A stretch of DNA of 64,000 nt from Odiellus spinosus (taxonomy: Eukaryota; Arthropoda; Arachnida; Opiliones; Phalangiidae), in the NCBI GenBank assembly GCA_963920705.1, contig OY987226.1, forward strand, positions 14,820,501 to 14,884,500, in the 5' to 3' direction. How positions within the stretch are numbered: position 1 is the stretch's first letter; the number at the start of each line of letters is the position of its first letter. The notes beneath the pieces were generated by a model. That model was not told the DNA's origin. It ran no database searches and saw only the letters and a program-made list of their open reading frames with translations. Below, one piece after another: positions 40,259 through 50,986 of the stretch. The translations under genes and the position numbers were made by a program.

Positions 40259-40700
40259 GTACGAGGTGTAAATTCAAAATGGAATGGACTGAGAGGAGAA
40301 TCAGTCGGAGATTTCAAAATAAAGATGTATAGGCTATTTCTCTATCTGTCGAAACTCAAACTCAAAATTTATGATTACGTATTAGTACGTATTGCAAATT
40401 ATAATGGGAAGAGACAGTACGTTGAATCAGTGGATTTCAACTCTTAAAAACACTAAGCAAGTTAAATCAAACCAAAGAGTTAAAATATAGTATACAAGTT
40501 TCGTAAGGATTGCAAATCAAAATGGAAGAAATGAGTACTTAGAATCAGTCTCAAATTTCAACACTTTCACCATTTCAATACAAAAGATTACAGCCTATTA
40601 CATGTTGCAAATACAAGATGAAATTTACTGTGTGGGAAATTTATACAATGGTATTCTAACTTTGTACGAGATGCAAATTCAACATGGAGTAGACTTTGAA
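40259..40700 (+). repeat. Degenerate tandem array, ~70-126-bp units
   Basis: TGCAAAT or TGTAAAT followed by an AAAATGGAA-like segment and GAATCAGT recurs with the first motif at 40267, 40393, 40511, 40605 and 40674. GTACGAGRTG precedes several copies. The array is old and irregular. The 105-codon plus frame at 40602-40919 partly arises from it and ends in a T run. Confidence 0.65.
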
Positions 40701-41395
40701 AAAACATCCCATGTTTATGCACGAACAAACTTACGCTATAGTTTAACTAATACTCATTTCAAAACATTTAAATTAGAGGGAAGCCTCGCTTTATACATGG
40801 TGAAATATCAGAATGATTATTTTTTTTTTTTTTATTTTCATAGCTGTTTGAACTATATACTTCCCACCGGATCGTTAATTTCTGTTTATAAAAAATTCTC
40901 TAGAGCTTTCTTTTTTTAACGTCACGCTTAGTAACGAAGAAGAGAAAATATCTTCAAAGAGAAAGCGAGAAATACTACAGAAGGAAGCGAATTAAATCTA
41001 ACTCTCCATGGTCCGACAGTAAACACTATTTAACTACAAATATTTTATGTTTTTGGTGGCGTCGAGGGTCAAAAAACGTTTCATTAAAAATCTAAGGACT
41101 ATGTTTTCTACAGCTTCGTTTTATTAGAAATTCTTCTCTTTAGCTCAGAAGGCACGTGATGTGCCAATGATTTAACTTTTTAATTTGAAAGATCTAAACA
41201 TATATACCGGTACAATTTTAATATAATTTGATTTTTCTTTTGCCAAAATAGTTCTAAATTAAAATCGCTATAGCCTACGCTTAGAAAGTTTCATCTTTTC
41301 AAGAGGTATAATATAAAATGCTGGCATATTGCTCTGACTTTGGCTCGTATCCCTTTCTCTATAAGCAGGAAAAAACTACAAACAAATATTAAAAT

Positions 41396-41676
41396 ACAAA
41401 TAAATTTAAAACTAATCAAGAAAATAGGCTTAGCTGGATTCATGAAGATCCTGCATTCCTCATATAAGGGCCATTGATCAATACCTTTGGTTGTTAGTCC
41501 TTATATGGGGAGGTCTGGATCTCCATGAGTCCAGCTAAGCCTATTTTGATGGTAAGTTTTAAATTTATTTCTAGTTTAATATTCGTTAGTATTTTTTACT
41601 GATGGATTAGGCTTATTTAAACGATAAGGAATAGACAAAATTTTTTACATCTTGTTAGGTTGTACTTTCCCTTTAA
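41396..41676. mobile_element. TTAA/AGGGAG foldback element, left end truncated
   Basis: Inner inverted arms AAATAGGCTTAGCTGGATTC and GAGTCCAGCTAAGCCTATTT are nearly perfect. Beyond them the right side continues with AAGTTTTAAATTTATTTC, TTTAAACGATAAGGAATAG and CTTTCCCTTTAA, as in the other family members. The expected left terminal repeat is absent, so the element is truncated there. Confidence 0.75.
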
Positions 41677-42480
41677 GCGTGCAAAGGACGAGAGAGTGAA
41701 AAAGAAATAATTAAATTTCGTTTCTAATTAGGCACTTTGTATATAATTGTAATTTCGTGCGCGCCAAATTTTTAATTAAATTATATTTACATATACCAGT
41801 ACCGCGGTATTAATTTTACGATAAATGAATTAACTTTTAAAACTTTAATATTAAACTAATATTATCTAGCATTGTGTTTTGCGTATATAAAATTATTTGT
41901 AGAACGTGTTTACAAGCCTATAAAGGGTGGATAAAAAAATTAAAATGAACCCAAATTTTTTTCAATAATTTTAAGCGTTGCGTCAGTATCCGGCTATTAT
42001 GTATTATTTCCCCATCCATTATTGAGTGATAAATTAGGAAACACATTGATAAAGACGAGATGAGGAGGAACTGGTTGATCATAACTCGATCATAGCGCCG
42101 TTATCACGAAGAAAAAAAAAATAAAACGTCGGAAGATTAACGGTTAAAATCGAGCGTTCGTAATAATACAAAAGATGAATGAATTGAAAGAAAACTTAGA
42201 TTTAAAGGCGAGGAGATAATAAGAAAATAATTACACGAAGGGGGAAATGGAAACGAAACAAGGGGGAAAAACAATAAAAACGAAAGAGCGCCTCCGTGAT
42301 CTCGATATTTTGGCACGAGCTGAGCGTGCCAATTGAATTTAATTACCCCTCCCTGATATCGCGTCTCGCGGTCATGTGGGAATTAAATAAAAGGGCAAGT
42401 CTCGGGGATTTAATCTACAACTTTTAACAATCATCAAACACTATTTACAATGTCTGTACGTGTACGTCCGTAACCATTTC

Positions 42481-42607
42481 CAGAATGTTTTATAAGGTTC
42501 CAGAAAAGTCTGGAGAGGTCTAGAAAGTGCTTGAATGTTTTACAAAGGTCTGGAAAATTCCTGAAAAGTCTAGAAAAAAAATCTAGAAAATTCTGGAAAG
42601 TTATTCT
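42481..42607 (+). repeat. ~50-bp degenerate tandem repeat
   Basis: GAATGTTTTA at 42483 and 42533 begins two units of about 50 bp rich in GGTCTGGAAA and AGTCTAGAAA. It is a short, old array. Confidence 0.55.
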
Positions 42608-42639
42608 GAAAAATTATCAAAATAGATAGAGAATAGGCA

Positions 42640-42745
42640 GACGCACACGTGCTTTTTTTGCCACTGTTTGACGTTAGAGGACGCTTATGAACACCGTGTT
42701 TTGTTATTCATCTTATATAAATAGGTGTTAATTGTTTATAGTTCT
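42640..42745. mobile_element. Right half of a GTTCATAAGC-type element
   Basis: GAGGACGCTTATGAACACCG followed by TGTTTTGTTATTCATCTTAT matches the right arm of the copy at 35692-35883 and the degraded right arm near 3838. The matching left arm is not present. Confidence 0.6.
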
Positions 42746-45700
42746 AGATTTAATGCAAGTTTGTTAACAAATTATTAATTATGAACTCAAAGAGAGCTAC
42801 AAAAGGAAACCAAACTCCCCAAAATTTGTCAACGAATAAGAGAGATATATGACTTTAAAACAGGATTTGGGAAATAAAATTTTAAGGGTTATCTATGAAG
42901 CATTTTTTCTCCGGGCCTTACTTTATAGACGGAATTTATACGGCTTCTATTTTCATTACAATTATTGATTAGTAATAAAACTAAAGAAAATTTTAAACGA
43001 CATGAATTAATTGTAGAGGAAATCTTCATTTAAGGTTTCGGTATATTTCATTTTAAAAATTTTAAATTAACAAAATAATGCGCTAAATAGTGGGGAAAAT
43101 AAACCAACTTAGATTGATAGGCAATATTTAATCTAAACCCGAAAGCATTTTTGATTAATATTTTAGATTTCAAAACCTTATTTGTACAAGATATACTTTT
43201 AAAAAAATTATCAAAGTTGTTCAGGGTTGCTACAAAAACTAGCATTTCAATTTCCACGACTTTTAAAAGTTTTCCCTGCCCATGTAACTATGATCCTCCG
43301 CCTTCCCAGTCTGTGAAATGATGTCACGAAACATCTTTATAGGAATATCAAGTTTCCTTAATTTTTTCCCGTATCAATCTGACATTTACGAGTTTCCCTG
43401 ACCTGTGGGTCAAATTTTGTAGCCTAATTGTTTTCAGTTAATTGGCGATCAATTCAATTCCAATACCTAGAGCAAACTAAAACGTGAATTATCACGAGAT
43501 TATCCCTTGAGGTAGAAAACCACGCCCCCATCTATCTCAACGATACAATTTCTTAGAAAATGAATGAAGGCCCAAGGTTTGTATTCGCTGTAAATTAAAG
43601 TTGGTACAAACTATATATAAGAATGCCAAGAGCGGGTCACGAGTCATACATTATCCGAAATATATATTGTTTAAATTAGGGTTAAAATAGTACCATTTTT
43701 CATCGTCAAATTTGAGCGAGGGTTTAGGGCTGGAACCAGGCAATAACCGGTTACCTTTATAATAGGAAATATATATACGCCTTTAAACTCTGGTATTGAC
43801 TGACGATGAAAAATAGCGTGGGTCCCAAGGCAATTTTTCTCGCGAGCCGCGAAAGAGGAATACGCCTCAGTCCGGTATGCCAAGAATCCAATATCATGTT
43901 CGATAATATATTGGACAAAAGATAGTACGTGGTCTATAACAAAAAAAATGCTATTATACAGGCGAGGTTTGATGTACCAATCGGAAAATTCAACGAGCAC
44001 GAAACCAAGTAATAAAATTTCAAAAATATTTGGCTATTTCGCAAACCTTTACGAATTTTTACCAAAAAATTGAAAATCCATTTTAATATTAAAGGATAAA
44101 CTTTTAATATTAAGATATATACATAGTTTTTACTAAAGGGATACTAGAGAAATGTTCTCCCATCTTTCGCAGCTTTGTATTCAACGCATTCATTGCGGTA
44201 AAAAACGCTGCCAGTCCTGTTCTGTTCGGATCAGTTCCAATTGGAACGGCAATATCAGAGTTCATTAAAAACTAGGTGGAGTTGACAGCACGCCTAAAGC
44301 TACTTATATTATCTCTATGTAAATAAAATCCTACAGTTAACGGGTACTTTAGATTTGAGCTAGTTGCAAACTCGTGAAGGAATTGACAAAAGTTTCGAAG
44401 TGAGATTCCCTAACTTCTTCAGGTTTTCCCTGACCAAATCCAAATAATTTTCCTGATAAATATTTAATATTTAACATCACTCATACTCGTATTCGCGAAC
44501 TGTTGGCAATGCACACAGTCTACCAATAGGGGTCGATATTTTGCTCGACAAAACACAGAATCTTGGGGAATATTTTTAGCTTAAAATAATAATTTATTAC
44601 AATTGAAAGGGTCAATCTATCAAACATTTCCCTGACCTGTACCGAAACGTTGTATTTCCATTACATTTTGGGCTCGTTTTTAAATTCCCTAAGTTTTTGG
44701 GCCTATTTTCCAGGTTTTACAGGTCATGTTCGAATCCTTTATGTTGTTGAAAACTGTTCCAAAGCATTAAGAAGCAAATATATCGATTTTTTTTCACACG
44801 CAGTCTTAAATTGTCAATTTCACTACGGAGATTAAGTCAGAACCCGAATCTATAGGATCGCAAAGACACATTTATTTTAACCAATACTTAAATAGTTACA
44901 AGATTAAAATACTTCACGTTACCTTCAAAAACAACCCTTTTTCTACAAACATTTCCCCATGCCTTCCCCAAGAATGTGAAGCTATTTTAATTTGTTGGAT
45001 ATTTTTCTAGGTTTAATAATAGCAAGGACCTTTTTCTTTGAAACCCGGATATTACCGAAATTCGATTCTTTTTAATATTTTTCTAAACCTAGATAGAAGG
45101 AAACATGAGGGGTCCGGTATAACAATGGGTTTTAACCCCCCTCTCCCCCAAGAGAGCGGCCACCATACCTTATACCTTTGAGAATCTTCCGTAAAATTTA
45201 TCGTTTCAATTTACTAAGGACGCCAGACGGTGGATTAACAACGTCTGCAAACCACAAAAACAGGCAGCCCACAGAAAAGAAAACGACATTTAATATAAGC
45301 CTAAAAGTTTGCAATTTTTTCACTTAAAGGGAGGATGAAACACCGAACGTAGCGTTACATAAATTTAACTAGAGCAACTGTATACACTTCTCCCAAATGA
45401 AACGAGCGGGGTTGGGAAGGAGAAATCAAAAAGGCGTTATGGGTTGCCGACCAATAAGAAGCTTGGGTTAATATCGCTAGTTAGGTTTAGTAAACTATAT
45501 GTTTTTGTTTTTGGTTTTCTAGAAAAATTAAAGTCAATCAATCACACAGAAAAGACTAAAATCAGGTTTTATGATAAGTTTTCCATTCCGTTTTCTACCC
45601 GCGCTAATAGCAGGGCAACAAGTTTCAGTTTTGTCACGTGAAATGGGGCAGCAAAGATTTAGTTTCGGGTAATTTGAAAAGCCGTTTACGGATTTTGGGG

Positions 45701-45941
45701 CGGGTATTCGAACCAACTCACAATCCCGAACAACTCTACTTGCTTGGCATTTAGATAAAAATAATTATCACGTAGGAAGATTACGAGACCGACTAACACT
45801 TGGAAAGGCAAATTAATTCACTAAAAATAATTTTCTGTAATATAAGATTATTCTCCAATAAAAAAATCCAGTTTCCCTTTAAATATAACAGAAACAGAAT
45901 ATAAATAGTTCATAATTTCAAGGTTTTTTTTTTAAAAAGTC

Positions 45942-45944
<3 letters not shown>

Positions 45945-45977
<33 letters not shown>
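45945..45977 (+). repeat. 33-nt poly(T) run
   Basis: An uninterrupted T run, preceded by a shorter T run and a CCCTTTAAA motif. On the minus strand it would be the poly(A) tail of a retroposed RNA, but the adjacent sequence (AACATTTCAA-like) is not a recognisable transcript. Confidence 0.9.
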
Positions 45978-45978
<1 letters not shown>

Positions 45979-46862
45979 GTACCATACGGAAACGATTTAC
46001 GAAGATGTCAGTCAAAGAAACTTGGCAATATTATACCGCATAAAGTAGTAGGGCGATTAAGGGTTGGACACACTTTCAAGTTGACCTGTCGTGTCAAATG
46101 GAATTAGACGACGCGGCCAGACTGCTAACAATAAGAAGCAACCTTAGATTTCATCGCCTACAGAACTAAACCTAAGACCATCTTCAATATACGAAAACCG
46201 AATTGGAGCTAGGTACCCGTTGAAATTTCAAAGTGATTAGGAGATTTCTGACTTTAGGTCAAGTTTGCGGCTAGGCGCCATAGAGATAATCCTCGGAAAG
46301 TCACGTGGTTGTCCCGCCGAAAATAAAAAACCATGTCAAAACTATATAGAAACGGACCCCCTGCGTTAAAAATCAGATTGAATAGCGAGCTCCTACTCTT
46401 AAAGACAGACCCGGATGTTAAGAGTCCCCACTGATGGTTTTCTGAGATAACAGACTCAAAGGTAGAAAAGTGAATAAGCGGGTGATGGCGTCATACAGTG
46501 TATAATTATCTTCCAACCTTTTCACTCTATCGCGTCTAAGTCAATAGACAGACTAGACCGTATAGCAAAAGTAAAAATAATGAAAAGGACGTTTAGATGA
46601 CCTTGGGGGTAAGGAAACGACCGTTTTGATGATGGCATCCTAGGTATGGAATGGTAAACATTTCTAAGTAACGGGACACGAAAAGATACGAACGGTTAGG
46701 TCTTTGTCGTAAATTTTAAATCGAGGCCACCGTTAGTAATGATTGCAAACAATACTGGTTAGTTAAATTAGTTTCAAGAGAGAGCGAAATGTAAATAATT
46801 TTGTTTTTCGTAAGATATGATAGCTATAAATGCCCTGTTTATCTAAATTGTGAATTTAACTT

Positions 46863-47434
46863 TTAAAGTGAGGCTGTCACCATTTTTTTCCGAATGCTTT
46901 AATTATGTATATAGACAAATATTGTAATAATTTTGCGCGCGCGTTCATACCAGTTTTTCGTGTGTTTTGATCGCATTTGACCTATATTACACGTATTTTT
47001 AGTTTTATCCTACTATTAAAAAGCAGTATTCAAATATTATACCTCTGGGTTGACCCGTTATCGAGCGTTATTAAGAAACTTAAAAATGAAAATGTTAAAA
47101 ATATGTTAGGTATTTTTTTTCCGATATATGACGTAGTTTATTTTAGGGATGTAAGTAACGATAATTTTTGTACGAAAGGCAAGACTTTCTGGATTAAGTA
47201 CTTTTACGAAAAAGACCGCGTGAAAGAAACTTTACCACGTTCCAGAACGCGCGAGAATCAACTGTAGGCTCTAAAATAGCCACGTGACCATAGTGATGAC
47301 GTAGAATTGCGGGGAATTTTTATTTTAAAAATGGCGATTATAAAATATGTATTTTTATTGTTGCGGTTATTTTCTTCTTTGTCATTAGCTTTCCATTTAG
47401 ATTTCAAGAAAAATCCGTGACAACCTCACTTTAA
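46863..47434. mobile_element. 572-bp TTAA element with AGTGAGGYTGTCAC ends
   Basis: TTAA at 46863-46866 is followed by AGTGAGGCTGTCACC. CGTGACAACCTCACT ends at 47430 and is followed by TTAA. Thirteen of the 15 terminal bases pair in inverted orientation. The interior contains a dispersed repeat segment also seen at 448-700 and 48290-48500. A 96-codon plus frame (46977-47267) lies inside without any known domain. The type is compatible with piggyBac- or Kolobok-like mobilisation in trans. Confidence 0.8.
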
Positions 47435-50400
47435 CAAATTAATTTAAACATTATCTTATTTCTTTCATCTTCACTTGACAAAACATTCTCATTAAGAACG
47501 TGTCTTCTTTAACTAAAACCGGCCGATTCTGTCATATTTAAACTCGGTTAACGCAAATATTTGGAAATTTAAATGGACTTCACCCAATTTCCTCTTAATG
47601 GATAATATATCTCCGTCCTTTTCAAAGTGTTTAAATAATATTTAAGTATATGGCGGATTATTTTCTCCCTCCCCCCGGGTTTAGGGCGTTATTTACCTAG
47701 TCAATAGGGGATGGCATTTTAAAGACAAAAGATTAATTAGTTAAAAAAAAAAAGAGACAAGACATTAACACTCTTGAGGTCGCCCGGCGGCGGCGGGTTA
47801 GTTCTTGGCGCCGAAATCTAGGTCAAATCCGATCAAAACACACGAAAAACTGGTATGAGCGCGCGAGCAAAATGATTTTTACAATAATTGCCCATATACA
47901 TAATTAAATGGTTATTAGTAAGACAACCGTGGCCTAAGGGAGAACTTTACTTTGCATTTTAACCGCGAAGTAGTTTCATTACCGTTATTATTAATCATTT
48001 TTCAAGAAACTTCAATATTTAAAGGGAATTCCATTGGGTGCTTCTAGAGCAAGTTTTATTATACACTTAGCGAGTCAGAGCATGGCAAAGCAATTTGGGT
48101 TTCTGCTCGGAAGGAAAAATCAAAAAGGGGCAACGTTTTTTGCTCTTGTTAGAGAGAGCAATGAAAAAGCTCTTCTTTTACACTGATATAATTGGGTGAT
48201 GCAATATTTTTCTAATTTTAATCAATCCATTGCTCGATACTCGATAGCGAGCTAGGGTAAGAACTATACTATTACGTTTTCAACGAGATTAATGACAGAG
48301 TTCACTATCAAGTGACAAAATAATATAAATTTATTTTTTCCTATTGATGGCGTAGAATGTTTCATGAACATTACGTAATTAGTGATAAAATTCAAATAAA
48401 AAGGAACTTTCTAGTATTTTAAAATACTTTCACGATCAAGAGATCGCGCGAAAGAGACCGTATCACGTTCCAAGAGTGTCTGATACCTCGCTTTTTAACC
48501 ATCTTTTTGAAAACGCAACTCTAATTCCATTTGCATCGCGTGAAAACTCTATGACATCATCACCGTTATTCAAATAACCCTGCTCTAGAAATTTAGTATT
48601 GAATTTTAGAGTTATAACAATGGTTAAACTTGAGATTGAAAAACCATATATTAATTGGAGTGGAAATTCTCAAGGGCACATTTACATCATCTTAAATCGT
48701 GGGATAAAATTTCGCAAAATTCCGAATCATCTCCAAAATAAAATATGTAGCTCAAGTTCGTGTAGAGAATGTTGAAAATAGATCTCAAAATCTAAGATTA
48801 CCAATATCCAAGCACGCATCGAAACATTTCTACCAACCGTGCAAGGTTTGAAGACAATACATGGGGATCATATAATAAAAATACAGATTCGTGATGTAAT
48901 ATTAAATATTACACAAGATTTAATACGAAGGTTGCGCGTGACGTCAAATTTTTGTCTTTACTGGCGTAAGACAGTGGCCATTTCGTTTTCCAACTCTATG
49001 AAATTTAACAAAGATCTGATCTCGAGTAACCTGGCATCCCTTACATATTCGGAGTGTATATTGGGGTTCCAAACTAAAGGAATTTAAAATACAGATTCGT
49101 GATAATATTATTTTACAAAATTGAATAAGACGGTTGCGTGTGACGTCAGTTCGCTGTCTTTTCTCGTGCATTTTGTTTATCAACTCTACTGAATATAACA
49201 CAATATTAATATATTTGGTGAAAGGGGAAATACGAGTTTGAAATTCCTTTAGTTGGAAGCAACAATTGAAGTTGGAACTTAGAAGTTTAGGGAAACCTTA
49301 AGGGCAAAGAGTACGGAGAAAGGCCTGTTTAATTCCTATCTTGCGCTTACTAATATTGAATTTTGCAGCCACACTTGTTTTTTTCGTTAAGTTTAGACCT
49401 TTTTTTATAACCTAATATGGTTTACATTTGATTTGATTAAATAATTAATTAATTATAGATTAATTGCCAAAGCATGTTTTCGTAATTTGTTTCCTGTGTA
49501 GCTCCTAGTGAAATGTAGTTAGGTTGAAATTCTTTCTTGCATTTCAAATACTAAAACTATATCTAGTACCTAAAATAATTTTAAAATTAATCCCTCTAAA
49601 ACCGAATTAATTATCAAGTAAAAACCATAAAATCTCTAATTGAGATTATAGTTTTTGTATTTCCAGTCCAGCGCACGAAATTTCCAGTTTAAGCCAGAAA
49701 TCTTGGGTTTTCCTAATATTACATACCTTTCTTTAGTACCTAAATATGTTTTCAAAACATTTAATCCAGAAGATAATTTATTATTAATTAAAAACTAAAT
49801 ATAAAGTTTCCTCGCGTATTTCATCAAAAAATATAATTAGACAGAAAATTCCTTTTGCATTTGGTAGAGCAAAACTAGACCTATAATCTAGAAAACATTT
49901 AAGAGGCGTAACTTTTAAACATAGTTAATTATTTAAATAAAACCCCTGCGAACCGTAAAAATCGTCAAACCAATAGGCGGCAGCATAGGCGCTATTTTAT
50001 AAGACTTCGAAAAATAGAGGGAAAATCCTAACTAAAAAACTACTATCGCGGAGGGGTGTAAAAGGGGGATTAACTAGTGTCATAAAAACTTTGGTCATAC
50101 AATGGCGAGGGCGAGGAAGCTTTGAACAGCAAGACTATTTCCAAACGAAAGGGATGTACTGCCCAGGGGATCAAAGGAAGGAGGACAATTAGTGGGAGGG
50201 TGTGACTGTACCGGGGTCTAACTTAGGAAAATGAAATAATAAAATTGAAAGTGGGAGTAGAGATGAAAAACTAGTGAAAAGGCAAGTTAGTATCTATTGG
50301 GTCGTTTCCCTTGGACACTGACGCGAAGAAGACTGCTTCAAAAGAACCACATTTTTTGCCAAAATACCGTGAAACGGCAAAAATGATTTAAATTTCGAGC

Positions 50401-50754
50401 AGCCAGAGATAGCAACTAAACTCTTAGGTATCTTTATATATAGTGTGATCAATTGCAAGAGAGAAAATTGCCCTTGTCCAAGCCTGCCCAGGAACTGATT
50501 ATTGAGACAGCTTCTTGGACTTCCTATTTTTAAGAATCTCTATATTCAGACAGTTACGTATTTCTTGAAAACCAAATAATATTGATACAAATCTATATAT
50601 ATAAGTCTAGACTGCTGAAAGTTATCTTACAATTTTACGCGTAATTATACGATTTTTAAACTGTACTTTGAATCAGTTTGAGTTTTCGGCACGGGTTATT
50701 ATAATATAAAAAGTGAGCTTGCCCTTCAACGTGCTGTAAATCAAATTGATTCAA
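47435..50754. other. No gene recognised
   Basis: AT-rich DNA with repeat fragments at 48290-48500 (third copy of the 448-700 repeat) and the tandem duplication at 48881-49203. A GC-richer patch at 47760-47830 (CGCCCGGCGGCGGCGGGTT) has no visible product. Confidence 0.5.
48881..49203 (+). repeat. 208-bp tandem duplication, ~1.6 copies
   Basis: ATACAGATTCGTGAT begins both copies (48881 and 49089). GGTTGCGYGTGACGTCA, CTGTCTTT/TTGTCTTT and CAACTCTA...AATATAACA-type blocks then follow in the same order. The overlapping 82- and 85-codon frames on the two strands come from this duplication. Confidence 0.75.
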
Positions 50755-50760
50755 TTTATT
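50755..50760 (-). terminator. AATAAA poly(A) signal, possible fallback 3' end
   Basis: On the minus strand AATAAA lies about 227 nt beyond the stop codon of the transposase gene and about 110 nt beyond the histone-like stem-loop. In AT-rich DNA a hexamer is expected often by chance, so it is only a candidate for polyadenylation when stem-loop processing is bypassed. Confidence 0.3.
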
Positions 50761-50869
50761 GTATGCCTACAGTTTTCTATTTCAGTACTTTTATTTCAAC
50801 CTAGGGATTTTTATGTAAGAGTAGCCTGAGAGTGTGTGTTATTCTTTTTCAATACATTATGAAATGACC

Positions 50870-50904
50870 CTCTTTTCAAAAAGTGGGTAGCCCTTAAAAG
50901 GGCT
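50870..50904 (-). terminator. Histone-type mRNA 3' end: stem-loop, ACCCA and U7-pairing tract
   Basis: On the minus strand the 16-nt motif AGCCCTTTTAAGGGCT (50904-50889) forms a 6-bp stem with a UUUA loop. This fits the metazoan histone consensus (GGYYYU, UHUH, ARRRCC) except for a compensated A-U in place of the first G-C pair. It is preceded by an AACAAC flank and followed at once by ACCCA (50888-50884), where cleavage occurs in histone mRNAs. AAAAGAG lies 12 nt past the stem (50876-50870) and can pair with the CUCUUUU core of U7 snRNA. The stem begins 82 nt after the transposase stop codon, which is the usual histone spacing. All parts are directly visible. That it functions here is inference. 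It could alternatively be a relic of a histone gene 3' end or a chance palindrome around TTAA. Confidence 0.72.
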
Positions 50905-50986
50905 GTTGTTTTGATCAGTTTTATACATCATGATCAGGATCAAAAATTATTATGAGAAAATTACTCTTGAGTATTTCAATCATCTC

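Larger units (their letters stand above)
41677..46862. other. Long stretch without a recognisable gene
   Basis: About 5.2 kb without a supported exon. The 109-codon minus frame at 43671-44000 is the longest here and matches nothing I know. Short TTCCCTGACCTGT motifs (43395, 44430, 44628) belong to the same repeat type as 55370-55640. TTAAAGGGAGGATGAAAC at about 45324 is a solitary left end of the foldback family. Confidence 0.45.

Noticed and set aside
43671-44000. 109-codon minus-strand frame
   Set aside because: No recognisable domain and no neighbouring exon-like frames. Its length is compatible with chance in a 64-kb window.
45670-45740. GGTTCGAATACC (minus strand) resembling a tRNA B box
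   Set aside because: The T-stem does not pair and no acceptor stem is found. It may be an old tRNA-derived SINE but cannot be supported.
46977-47267. 96-codon plus-strand frame inside the 572-bp TTAA element
   Set aside because: Too short for a transposase and without catalytic motifs. Part of it is a dispersed noncoding repeat.
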